A stretch of 64,000 bases of DNA, from the NCBI RefSeq assembly GCF_023517775.1, contig NZ_CP082904.1, positions 744,001 through 808,000 on the forward strand, written 5' to 3'. This stretch comes from Mixta hanseatica. Lineage in GTDB: Bacteria > Pseudomonadota > Gammaproteobacteria > Enterobacterales > Enterobacteriaceae. The position numbers and the translations under genes were made by a program. How positions within the stretch are numbered: the first letter of the stretch is position 1; every line of letters begins with the position of its first letter. Below the pieces are notes generated by a model. The model worked only from the letters and a program-made list of their open reading frames with translations, was not told where the DNA came from and searched no databases. Positions 16,708 to 24,241 of the stretch are shown here, in pieces.

Positions 16708-18642
16708 GTGGTGACTCACAGGAAGGAGAGAGGGCGTTACTGGTTGGCTGGTTTCTGTCTGCTTGCCGTTAGCGGCGGCGTACTGGCTGATTCGCTGGAT
16801 GAACAGCGCAGCCGCTACCAGCAAATTAAACAGGCATGGGATAATAATCAGATGGACGTGGTGGCACAGCTGATGCCCACGCTGAAAGATTATCCGCTTT
16901 ATCCTTATCTGGAATATCGCCAGCTGTCGCAGCATCTTAATCAGGAAACCGGTCTGGCGGTTAACGCCTTTATTCAACGTTATCCTACTTTGCCGCCGGT
17001 GCGCACGCTGTCGTCACGCTTTGTTAACGAGCTGGCGCGGCGCGAAGACTGGCGTGGTCTGTTGGCGTTTAGTCCGCAGGAGCCGCAGCCTGTCGCCGCC
17101 CGCTGTAACTGGTATTACGCCAAATGGGCCACCGGACAGCAGCAGGTCGCCTGGGAAGGCGCCAAGTCAATCTGGCTACGCGGCAGCTCATTACCGAGCG
17201 GCTGTGACAGGCTCTTTTCTGTCTGGCAGGCGGCGGGCGAACAAACGCCGATTACCACGCTGGAGCGTATCCGTCTGGCGATGGTGGCGGGCAATACCAG
17301 CCTGGTTAATTTCCTGGCGAAACAGCTGCCCGCTAACTATCAAACCATGGCGGATGCCATCGTCGCGCTGCAAAACGATCCCGCCACGGTGGAAGCCTTC
17401 GCCCGCGGTGTGGGGCCAACCAATTTTACCCGACAGGCGACCTCATTGGCGCTGGCTCGACTGGCGCGTGCCGATGTGGAAAACGCGCGCGCAATGATCC
17501 CCGGGCTGGCACGCTTACAGCAGATGAGCGAGCAGGAAATCCAGGAGATGAAGGAAGCTGTCGCCTGGCAGCTGATGAGCAGGGATGTGACCAGCGAGCA
17601 GGCGCGCTGGCGTGATAGCGTTGTGATGAATAGCGCCTCGACCGCGCTGCTTGAACGGCGTATCCGTCTGGCCTTAAGCAATAACGATCGCCGCGGATTA
17701 AATACCTGGATTGCGCGGCTCGATCCTGACGCGAAACAGAAAGATGAGTGGCAGTACTGGCAGGCCGATCTGCTGCTGGAGCGCGGACGCAAAGAGGAAG
17801 CACAAGAGATCCTGCGTAAGTTAATGCAGGAGCGCGGCTTCTATCCGATGGTGGCCGCCCAGCGTTTGGGTGAGAAATATCCGTTGCGGGTGGATGAAGC
17901 GCCGCGCCCGGACAGCAGCATCGATAACGGGCCGGAAATCGCCCGCGTGCGTGAGCTGATGTACTGGGGAATGGATAACCTTGCGCGCACGGAGTGGAGC
18001 CGGCTGGTCGCCAGCAAAACCGCTTCGCAACAGCAAATGCTGGCGCGCTACGCGCTGAATCACGGCTGGTGGGATCTGAGCGTGCAGGCGACGATAACCG
18101 GTAAGCTGTGGAATAATCTCACCGAGCGTTTCCCGCTGGCGTGGCAGGAACAATTCGCCCAATCCACGCGCGATAAAGCTATACCGCCAGGCTACGCCAT
18201 GGCGATTGCCCGGCAGGAAAGCGCCTGGAATCCTAAAGCGCGTTCGCCGGTCGGCGCTGCGGGTTTAATGCAGGTCATGCCCGCCACCGCCAGCCATACG
18301 GTGAAGATGTACAGCATCCCGGGCTACGTTAACAGCAGCCAACTGCTGGATCCGCAAACCAATATTCAGATCGGCACCCAGTATCTGGAATATGTTTATC
18401 AGCAGTTTGACCAGAACCGCATCTTCTCTTCCGCCGCCTACAACGCCGGGCCGGGAAGGGTGCGTACCTGGCAGCGCATCAGTAACGGCCAGTTGGATGC
18501 GGTCGCGTTTATTGAAACCATTCCTTTTTCAGAAACACGCGGCTATGTGAAAAACGTGCTGGCTTATGACGCTTATTATCGTTATTTCCTCGGTAAGCCG
18601 GATAATATCCTGTCTGACAGCGAGTGGCAGCGGCGCTACTGA
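16708..18642 (+). CDS. slt: Soluble lytic murein transglycosylase Slt70
   Basis: Periplasmic muramidase cleaving peptidoglycan to 1,6-anhydro-muropeptides. It has 644 residues against 645 in E. coli. A signal peptide of 27 residues ends VLA before DSLDEQRS. The large alpha-superhelical U and L domains precede the C-terminal lysozyme-like domain (about 480-644). The catalytic Glu504 is in ARQESAWNPKARSPVGAAG, followed by GLMQVMP and SAAYNAGPGRV. Two consecutive GTG codons (16708 and 16711) follow AGAGGAGAG, and either may be the start. It is divergent from deoR and upstream of trpR, as in E. coli. Confidence 0.96.
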   Translation: MVTHRKERGRYWLAGFCLLAVSGGVLADSLDEQRSRYQQIKQAWDNNQMDVVAQLMPTLKDYPLYPYLEYRQLSQHLNQETGLAVNAFIQRYPTLPPVRTLSSRFVNELARREDWRGLLAFSPQEPQPVAARCNWYYAKWATGQQQVAWEGAKSIWLRGSSLPSGCDRLFSVWQAAGEQTPITTLERIRLAMVAGNTSLVNFLAKQLPANYQTMADAIVALQNDPATVEAFARGVGPTNFTRQATSLALARLARADVENARAMIPGLARLQQMSEQEIQEMKEAVAWQLMSRDVTSEQARWRDSVVMNSASTALLERRIRLALSNNDRRGLNTWIARLDPDAKQKDEWQYWQADLLLERGRKEEAQEILRKLMQERGFYPMVAAQRLGEKYPLRVDEAPRPDSSIDNGPEIARVRELMYWGMDNLARTEWSRLVASKTASQQQMLARYALNHGWWDLSVQATITGKLWNNLTERFPLAWQEQFAQSTRDKAIPPGYAMAIARQESAWNPKARSPVGAAGLMQVMPATASHTVKMYSIPGYVNSSQLLDPQTNIQIGTQYLEYVYQQFDQNRIFSSAAYNAGPGRVRTWQRISNGQLDAVAFIETIPFSETRGYVKNVLAYDAYYRYFLGKPDNILSDSEWQRRY

Positions 18643-18652
18643 ATATGCTACT

Positions 18653-18680
18653 CTTCCGTACTCGCCAATGAGTACGGAAG
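18653..18680 (+). promoter_or_regulatory. trp operator of trpR
   Basis: A perfect 11-bp inverted repeat (18653-18663 with 18670-18680) around GCCAAT. Its core GTACTC-N6-GAGTAC corresponds to the autoregulatory operator of E. coli trpR. A possible -10 hexamer TATGCT lies at 18644-18649. The downstream arm includes GGAAG, the apparent ribosome binding site of trpR, whose ATG is 6 bases on. Confidence 0.75.
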
Positions 18681-18686
18681 AATTTC

Positions 18687-19010
18687 ATGAGTCCACATTC
18701 CCCGATCCCGATAACTGAAGATGCGCAGGATGAAAACTGGCTACGTTTCGTTAGCCTGCTGGAAGAGGCGTTCCGGCAAGGGTTACAGCTGCCGCTGCTG
18801 CAACTGATGATGACCCCTGACGAACGCGAGGCCTTTGGTACGCGTCTGCGCATCATTGAGGAGCTGCTGCGTGGCGAGATGAGCCAGCGGGAATTGAAAA
18901 ACGATCTCGGCGTCGGCATCGCCACCATTACGCGCGGTTCTAACAGCCTGCGCGCCGCGCCGCCCGCGTTGAAAGCGTGGCTGGACGCGCAGCTGTCGAT
19001 CGAAAAATAG
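18687..19010 (+). CDS. trpR: Trp operon repressor
   Basis: A 107-residue tryptophan-dependent repressor, one residue shorter than in E. coli. The helix-turn-helix [20 protein letters not shown] is conserved, as are [11 protein letters not shown] and the tryptophan-pocket residues in [13 protein letters not shown]. The N-terminus diverges ([13 protein letters not shown]), as is usual for its flexible arm. An operator palindrome sits directly upstream, indicating autoregulation. It is convergent with yjjX, with only 3 bases between the stops. Confidence 0.97.
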   Translation: MSPHSPIPITEDAQDENWLRFVSLLEEAFRQGLQLPLLQLMMTPDEREAFGTRLRIIEELLRGEMSQRELKNDLGVGIATITRGSNSLRAAPPALKAWLDAQLSIEK

Positions 19011-19013
19011 CGG

Positions 19014-19547
19014 TTATTGCGTTGAGGTAGGCTGCTGATAGATAGCATTATGGAAAGGGCACAGCGCCAGAACTAACGCCTGATAGTAGACGCTGCTACG
19101 CGTCAGCAACCCCTGGGTAAACACGCCAATCGCGCCGCCTTTATGCTTGATGTTTTCGATGCCGGTCAGGCGCGTCATCTCTTCGCCCAATTCGTGCCCG
19201 GCATGGATGCCCGCCATGATGGGCGCCGGCAAAGTGAAACTGGCCGAGCGGGATTCGCCGCGCAGCTGATGATTTTCCACCACCATCCAGGCAAAAGCGT
19301 CGTTGCCTTCAATGCCCGCTTCAATCGCGACCCAAAAGTCCGCTTCCGGTCTGACCTGACGTGCATTCATCACCCGCTGACGTGCGCCAGTTCGCGTTTC
19401 TGCATTTGTTAGCGGTTGAGCGGCGACGCCGCTGTCGACCGCAACGCCCTCAATGTGGCAGGATCCTGCGCCGAAGACATCATGAAAGGCCTGAGAGATG
19501 GCACTAATTTTGGCCGGATTGGTGGTAGCAGCGACAACATGGTACAT
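19014..19547 (-). CDS. yjjX: Inosine/xanthosine triphosphatase YjjX
   Basis: A non-canonical purine NTP phosphatase that removes ITP and XTP. It has 177 residues against 170 in E. coli. The fold family is shared with Maf and RdgB, and the N-terminal [13 protein letters not shown] substrate loop is visible. Other conserved blocks are [21 protein letters not shown] (metal-binding acids) and [21 protein letters not shown]. It is divergent from gpmB and convergent with trpR, as in E. coli. Confidence 0.95.
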   Translation of the reverse strand: MYHVVAATTNPAKISAISQAFHDVFGAGSCHIEGVAVDSGVAAQPLTNAETRTGARQRVMNARQVRPEADFWVAIEAGIEGNDAFAWMVVENHQLRGESRSASFTLPAPIMAGIHAGHELGEEMTRLTGIENIKHKGGAIGVFTQGLLTRSSVYYQALVLALCPFHNAIYQQPTSTQ

Positions 19548-19596
19548 AATTACCTGAACCTTCTACGCAATTTTGACGCAGTATAACGGAAAAAGC

Positions 19597-20244
19597 ATGT
19601 TACAGGTCTATCTTGTTCGCCACGGGGAAACGGTTTGGAACGCGGCCAGGCGCATTCAGGGACAGTCGGATAGCGCACTGACTGAAAAAGGAGAGCAGCA
19701 GGCTCGGCAGGTTGGTGAGCGGGTAAAATCGCTGGGCATTACGCACGTTATCAGCAGCGACTTAGGACGCACGCGGCGTACGGCGGAAATTATCGCCGAC
19801 GCCTGCGGCTGTAGCGTTACGCTGGAGCCGCGCTTACGCGAGTTGAATATGGGCGTGCTGGAGCAGCGTCCGATCGATACGCTAAGCGAGGAAGAAGAGG
19901 GCTGGCGGCGTACGTTAGTCAACGGCACGGAAAATGGTCGTATACCCGAAGGCGAAAGCATGGCGGAACTGGCGGCGCGGATGCATCAGGCGTTAAATGC
20001 CTGTCTTGATCTGCCCGCGGGAAGCCGCCCGCTATTGGTCAGTCACGGAATGGCGCTGGGAGTGCTGATTGGCACGCTACTCGGGTTGCCTGCTCATGCG
20101 GAGCGGCGCTTGCGGCTGCGTAACTGTTCGCTTTCTCGCGTCGATCATCAGCAAAGCGCCTGGCTGGCCACCGGCTGGGTTGTGGAAACCGCAGGCGATA
20201 TTTCGCATCTTGATCTGCCTGCGCTGGATGAGCTACAGCGCTAA
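19597..20244 (+). CDS. gpmB: Histidine phosphatase family protein GpmB (YtjC)
   Basis: A 215-residue member of the histidine phosphatase superfamily, equal in length to E. coli YtjC/GpmB. The phospho-accepting His9 lies in LVRHGETVWN, and the second catalytic His in LVSHGMALGV. It is annotated as phosphoglycerate mutase 2, but physiological mutase activity is doubtful and a phosphatase role is more likely. The frame opens at 19573; the ATG at 19597 matches homologues and has a purine-rich GGAAAAAG upstream. Confidence 0.93.
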   Translation: MLQVYLVRHGETVWNAARRIQGQSDSALTEKGEQQARQVGERVKSLGITHVISSDLGRTRRTAEIIADACGCSVTLEPRLRELNMGVLEQRPIDTLSEEEEGWRRTLVNGTENGRIPEGESMAELAARMHQALNACLDLPAGSRPLLVSHGMALGVLIGTLLGLPAHAERRLRLRNCSLSRVDHQQSAWLATGWVVETAGDISHLDLPALDELQR

Positions 20245-20250
20245 ACAGAC

Positions 20251-20269
20251 GGGCCCGCAGTGCGGGCCC
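20251..20269. terminator. Terminator-like hairpin between gpmB and rob
   Basis: A GC-only 8-bp stem (20251-20258 with 20262-20269) with a 3-nt loop lies between convergent gene ends. T tracts on either strand are weak, so efficiency is uncertain. Confidence 0.55.
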
Positions 20270-20277
20270 TAAAATTA

Positions 20278-21156
20278 TCAGCTGTCGGTGCGGCGGATAG
20301 GAATCAAATATTCGCAGCGGATCTCGGTGGGCGGCTCGGGACGCTTCTTGCCGCCGTGGGTATAAAAACGCTCAATATCCTGCCCGTGGCGGCGCGTCAG
20401 CTGCAGCGTCGGCATACAGGTGCCATACAGCATCAGGATAAAATCCTGTAGCTGGCTGCGCGGGCCTTGATAAGTGAACTGGACATAATCGCCGCCTTCC
20501 AGCAGCACGGTCTGGGTTGACTGCATGGTCTGGGCCAGCTGATCGGACGGCACGGCAGTGGTATAGAGGATCTCCTGCTCGTCATCTTTTTCCTGGCTTG
20601 GACGCACCTGATGCAGCCCATACAGCACCGGCGGAACCGTATCGGTTTCCAGCAGGAATTGCTGCCAGAAGTGAATGCGCATTTCATCGCGATAGCGAGA
20701 GATTTGCTCCAGCGTACAGGTATAGCTTTGCGTTTGTCCCACCAGCACGGTTTCCGGCAGCGTGACGAATTGCGCCTGCGGCAAGGTGGAATTATCCAGG
20801 CGAATCGGCGGACGCAGGCCATACGCGTTCCACTCAGAAGCACGACGATAGTAAGCTGGCGTTTGATTGAACTGTTTTTTAAAGGCGCGGGTAAACGTCT
20901 GCTGCGAGTCGAAACGGTACTGTAAAGCGATATCCAGAATCGGACGGCTGGTAAGGCGCAGCGCTACGGCAGCTTTTGACAGACGGCGGGCGCGGATATA
21001 GGCGCCAATCGCATGGCTGGTAACCTCTTTAAACATTCTTTGCAGATGCCACTTGGAGTAACCTGCCTTTGCCGCCACATTATCCAATGACAGGGGCTGA
21101 TCGAGATGGCTCTCCAGCCAAACAAGCAAATCGCGAATGATACCAGCTTGGTCCAT
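20278..21156 (-). CDS. rob: Right origin-binding protein Rob (AraC/XylS family)
   Basis: A 292-residue AraC-family activator of the mar/sox/rob regulon, also found bound at the replication origin. Two N-terminal helix-turn-helix motifs are visible (SLDNVAAKAGYSKWHLQRMF and ILDIALQYRFDSQQTFTRAF). The C-terminal GyrI-like ligand domain (about 120-292) contains PPVLYGLHQVRPSQEKDDEQE and binds bile salts or dipyridyl in E. coli. The ATG at 21156 has AGAGGA upstream; an 18-codon extension is unsupported. The C-terminal half is less conserved than the DNA-binding half. Confidence 0.95.
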   Translation of the reverse strand: MDQAGIIRDLLVWLESHLDQPLSLDNVAAKAGYSKWHLQRMFKEVTSHAIGAYIRARRLSKAAVALRLTSRPILDIALQYRFDSQQTFTRAFKKQFNQTPAYYRRASEWNAYGLRPPIRLDNSTLPQAQFVTLPETVLVGQTQSYTCTLEQISRYRDEMRIHFWQQFLLETDTVPPVLYGLHQVRPSQEKDDEQEILYTTAVPSDQLAQTMQSTQTVLLEGGDYVQFTYQGPRSQLQDFILMLYGTCMPTLQLTRRHGQDIERFYTHGGKKRPEPPTEIRCEYLIPIRRTDS

Positions 21157-21359
21157 AAAACATCCTCTTGTACTTAGATGGGCGCAGGCAACGCAAAGTC
21201 GCGGGATCATAGCACTAAATGCCCAAAAAACGCTGAAGGTTTTACTTGTTAGATTGTGCTATACCCATGCAGATGGAGAGCGATAAAATTAACTGCGTTT
21301 ATGTTTAACAGGGCCTGGCAGAATAGCTAATCAACTTAATAATATACAATGGTAACGAC

Positions 21360-21833
21360 ATGATAATAAAAAAATTGTTAATAATTACAATGGCAACTTT
21401 ATTCTCCGCTGGCGTCGCTGCCGAAGAGATCGGCTCGGTGGATACGGTATTTAAAATGTTTGGGCCGGACCATAAAATTGTGGTTGAAGCGTTTGACGAT
21501 CCGGACGTCAAAAATGTGACCTGCTACGTTAGCCGTGCTAAAACCGGCGGGATTAAGGGCGGGCTGGGATTGGCAGAAGATACCTCTGACTCAGCGATTT
21601 CCTGTCAGCAGGTGGGACCGGTGACCTTAAGCGAGCGTATCGCGCAGGGAAAAGCGCAGGGCGAAACGGTCTTCCGCAAGCGCACCTCATTGCTGTTTAA
21701 AAAGTTGCAGGTAGTGCGTTTCTACGATCAAAAGCGGAACACACTGATTTATCTGTCGTATTCGGACAAGGTGGTGGAAGGATCGCCTAAAAACGCGCTG
21801 AGTGCGGTGCCGGTTATGCCGTGGGGGCACTAA
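21360..21833 (+). CDS. creA: CreA family periplasmic protein
   Basis: A 157-residue exported protein, equal in length to E. coli CreA. A signal peptide of about 20 residues ([20 protein letters not shown], then AEEIG) precedes the DUF1748-like CreA domain with [20 protein letters not shown] and [10 protein letters not shown]. Function is unknown. In E. coli creA heads creABCD; here creBCD are absent and arcA follows convergently, so creA stands alone. A weak GGTAACG precedes the ATG. Confidence 0.93.
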   Translation: MIIKKLLIITMATLFSAGVAAEEIGSVDTVFKMFGPDHKIVVEAFDDPDVKNVTCYVSRAKTGGIKGGLGLAEDTSDSAISCQQVGPVTLSERIAQGKAQGETVFRKRTSLLFKKLQVVRFYDQKRNTLIYLSYSDKVVEGSPKNALSAVPVMPWGH

Positions 21834-21837
21834 ACGA

Positions 21838-21865
21838 AAAAACGGCGAGTCGCCTCGCCGTTTTT
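21838..21865. terminator. Bidirectional terminator between creA and arcA
   Basis: A perfect 12-bp stem (21838-21849 with 21854-21865), loop TCGC, with A5 and T5 flanks, serves both convergent genes. Confidence 0.85.
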
Positions 21866-21871
21866 AGTGGA

Positions 21872-22588
21872 TTATTCCTGCAGGTCGCCGCAGAAGCGGT
21901 AACCTTCGCCATGGATCGTGGCGATGATTTCCGGGGTATCCGGCGTGGATTCGAAGTGTTTACGAATACGACGGATAGTGACGTCAACCGTACGGTCGTG
22001 TGGTTTTAGTTCACGACCGGTCATCTTTTTCAGCAAGTCGCCGCGGGTTTGAATCTTGCCTGGGTTTTCGCAGAAGTGCAGCATGGCGCGAAATTCACTG
22101 CGCGGCAGTTTGTACTGCTCACCATTCGGGCTGATCAGCGAGCGGCTATTGATATCCAGCTCCCAGCCATTGAATTTATAGCTTTCTACCTGCTTACGCT
22201 CTTCGCTGGTCGCAGAAAGATTCATGGTGCGTGAAAGCAGGTTACGGGCGCGAATGGTTAATTCACGCGGATTGAAAGGCTTGGTGATGTAATCGTCCGC
22301 GCCAATTTCCAGACCCAGAATTTTATCAACTTCATTGTCGCGCCCGGTTAAAAACATCAGGGCAACGTTTGCCTGTTCGCGCAGCTCACGCGCCAGCAAC
22401 AGACCATTTTTACCTGGCAAATTGATATCCATAATCACCAGATTAATATCGTTGTCGGTCAATACCTGATGCATCTCTGCGCCATCCGTCGCTTCGAACA
22501 CTTCATAGCCTTCGGCTTCGAAAATGCTCTTAAGAGTGTTACGCGTGACTAGTTCATCTTCAACGATAAGAATATGCGGGATCTGCAT
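21872..22588 (-). CDS. arcA: Two-component response regulator ArcA
   Basis: An OmpR-family response regulator of aerobic/anaerobic respiratory control, 238 residues as in E. coli. The receiver domain (1-120) has the phospho-acceptor Asp54 in VIMDINLPG, acidic residues Glu10/Asp11 and Lys109-type FKP in [10 protein letters not shown]. The C-terminal winged helix ends [20 protein letters not shown] and GEGYRF. The partner ArcB is not in the window. The long divergent upstream region carries an FNR-like site, matching FNR control of arcA in E. coli. Confidence 0.98.
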   Translation of the reverse strand: MQIPHILIVEDELVTRNTLKSIFEAEGYEVFEATDGAEMHQVLTDNDINLVIMDINLPGKNGLLLARELREQANVALMFLTGRDNEVDKILGLEIGADDYITKPFNPRELTIRARNLLSRTMNLSATSEERKQVESYKFNGWELDINSRSLISPNGEQYKLPRSEFRAMLHFCENPGKIQTRGDLLKKMTGRELKPHDRTVDVTIRRIRKHFESTPDTPEIIATIHGEGYRFCGDLQE

Positions 22589-22664
22589 GAGTTCGCTACC
22601 TAAAATTTGCCAACAAAATCGGAAACAGGATGTACTGCCGTTAACGCCCTAAGGAAAAGTGTGT

Positions 22665-22814
22665 TTGCCCGGATTAACTGAAGTACAGAATTATGTTCTT
22701 GATGCACCATCCATCAACGTCAACAACATTGTCAGCTCAGCCAGTAAGGATGAATCCTGCATGCCCCGGCGGTGCCATATGGCCGTTATCCTAGCTGCAT
22801 TAACAGCAACATAA
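22665..22814 (+). CDS. yjjY: Small YjjY-like ORF upstream of yjtD
   Basis: A 49-residue frame from a TTG at 22665 (or 51 residues from GTG at 22659), with AAGGA at 22651-22655. It contains VLDAPSINVNNI and ends AVILAALTAT, which closely match the start and end of the 46-residue E. coli YjjY. The middle differs. Position and orientation also match E. coli (arcA leftward, yjjY rightward, then yjtD). The E. coli ATG position is TTA here, so initiation would need an upstream non-AUG codon. The conservation may instead reflect arcA promoter DNA, since this frame lies in that region. Whether it is translated is unknown. Confidence 0.5.
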   Translation: MPGLTEVQNYVLDAPSINVNNIVSSASKDESCMPRRCHMAVILAALTAT

Positions 22815-22855
22815 CAGCACAGAGTACAACCGATAAGCATTAAAACAACGCTTCG

Positions 22856-22869
22856 TTGACTTATATCAA
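22856..22869 (-). promoter_or_regulatory. FNR-like site in the arcA upstream region
   Basis: TTGAC-TTAT-ATCAA is one mismatch from the FNR consensus TTGAT-N4-ATCAA, about 270 bp upstream of the arcA start. E. coli arcA is FNR-activated from a long upstream region. The remaining stretch to 23204 is AT-rich and shows no further gene; it probably carries promoters for arcA and yjtD. Confidence 0.5.
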
Positions 22870-23204
22870 ATCAAGTGTAGCACGTTAACACTTTTGTGAA
22901 AAATGCTCATCAGAATGCTAGCTTAGCTCACAATTATCGGGTCTTAACCCGAGCTTATGCCAACCGATAGAAGCGAAAAGTTTACTAAGTTAATTATTAA
23001 AATACAATTTTGATTTATAAGATCTTATTTATGATATTTCTTTGTTATTAATGTTTTGATTAATTAACCAGTTTAAAGCCGTTAAATCTGAGATTTTGCC
23101 AGCAAAAATTTATAAGTTAATTATTTGTTATGTGATTGATACTGTTATTTAACATGTTGTCGTGTCACAGTAGCGCTGTCCGTAAATTTATCTTCAGGAT
23201 TTAT

Positions 23205-23888
23205 ATGCGTTTTCCAATTGTTCTGGTTTCCCCCGCTCGCCCCGAAAATATCGGTGCGGCCGCGCGCGCTATGAAAACTATGGGATTTTCTGAATTGCGT
23301 ATTGTTGAAAGCGAAGCCTGGCGCGAGCCGGCGACGCGCATCGTGGCGCACGGAGCGGGAGATATCATTGATAATATTCAACACTATTCATCTCTTTCCG
23401 CTGCGCTGGCGGATATCGATTTTTCCGTTGCCACTACCGCCCGCAGTCGGGCTAAATTCCGTTATTACGCAACGCCGCAACAGGTAGAAACAATTTTGCG
23501 CGAAAAGCAGCAATGGGTCAGCAGCATGGCGCTGGTTTTTGGCCGGGAAGATAGCGGCTTAACCAATGAAGAATTAGAGCAGGTCGATTTACTAACCGGC
23601 ATTCCTATGGCCAATGATTATCCTTCGTTGAATCTGGGGCAGGCGGTCATGGTGTATTGCTATCAGCTGGCTTCGTTAAGGCAAGTTGCCGCGACCGCGG
23701 CGGCGGCGGCGGATAGCCAGCAGCTTGATGCGCTGCGTCAGCGTTTATCAGCGCTGCTGGAACGGCTGAATGTCGCCGATGATGAAAAGCTGGCGGACTG
23801 GCTACAGCAGCGTATCGGCCTGCTGGAGCAGCGCGATAGCGCCATGCTGCACCGACTACTGCATGACATTGAAAAAAATCTCCAGTAG
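23205..23888 (+). CDS. yjtD: TrmH/SpoU-family RNA methyltransferase YjtD (LasT)
   Basis: A 227-residue SPOUT-fold methyltransferase. The knotted SAM-binding motifs are visible: N-terminal VSPARPENIGAAARAMKTMG, middle LVFGREDSGLTNEEL, and C-terminal SLNLGQAVMVYCYQLA, followed by a helical C-terminal extension. It resembles TrmJ, which modifies tRNA position 32, but the direct orthologue is E. coli YjtD (LasT), whose target is not firmly assigned. The ATG at 23205 follows CAGGA; a 23-codon upstream extension lacks homology. Confidence 0.92.
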   Translation: MRFPIVLVSPARPENIGAAARAMKTMGFSELRIVESEAWREPATRIVAHGAGDIIDNIQHYSSLSAALADIDFSVATTARSRAKFRYYATPQQVETILREKQQWVSSMALVFGREDSGLTNEELEQVDLLTGIPMANDYPSLNLGQAVMVYCYQLASLRQVAATAAAAADSQQLDALRQRLSALLERLNVADDEKLADWLQQRIGLLEQRDSAMLHRLLHDIEKNLQ

Positions 23889-24021
23889 AAAATTTGGCTC
23901 GATTATACAAAACTGGTTAATGATGCCAGCCTGAGAAAAGGGCGTGACACATTTCTCCGGGCGCGGCGGAATTTGACGTTTCCGCTGTGGTTGTGACGGT
24001 TTTCCCGCGACGATAAATCCA

Positions 24022-24050
24022 TTGACTTCATCAGGCGATTGCTTTACTTC
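24022..24050 (+). promoter_or_regulatory. Probable thr operon promoter
   Basis: TTGACT at 24022-24027 is spaced 17 bp from a weak -10 TACTTC (24045-24050), which would start transcription about 35 bases before thrL. This is the position expected from the E. coli thr leader; the -10 match is poor. Confidence 0.4.
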
Positions 24051-24091
24051 TGAAAAGCAGACAGACACGGAAACAGACAGACAAAATCGAC

Positions 24092-24160
24092 ATGCGTACA
24101 AACAGCCTGAACATCACCATTATTACTACCACCATTACCACAGGTAACGGTGCGGGCTGA
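24092..24160 (+). CDS. thrL: thr operon leader peptide
   Basis: A 22-residue leader peptide. After MRTNSLN comes a block of Thr and Ile codons (ITIITTTITT), then GNGAG, matching the E. coli ThrL pattern of Thr/Ile control codons and the same C-terminus. Ribosome stalling at these codons when Thr-tRNA or Ile-tRNA is scarce should favour the antiterminator and thrABC expression. The ribosome binding site is weak. The last codons (GGTGCGGGCT) are complementary to the 5' arm of the attenuator. Confidence 0.92.
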   Translation: MRTNSLNITIITTTITTGNGAG

Positions 24161-24214
24161 CGCATACAGGAAAAAGAGAAAAAGCCCGCACCTGATAAGT
24201 GCGGGCTTTTTTTT
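24149..24214 (+). terminator. thr attenuator with antiterminator
   Basis: The terminator stem pairs 24181-24191 with 24199-24209 (11 bp, 7-nt loop), followed by an eight-T run to 24214. The end of thrL repeats the 3' arm (GTGCGGGCT), so it can pair with the 5' arm and block the terminator. This is the standard attenuation switch upstream of thrA. Confidence 0.92.
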
Positions 24215-24241
24215 CGGCTTAAATTCAGGAGATCCTTAACC

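Noticed and set aside
23136..23204. 23-residue N-terminal extension of YjtD
   Set aside because: No ribosome binding site and no homology; orthologues begin at the ATG at 23205.
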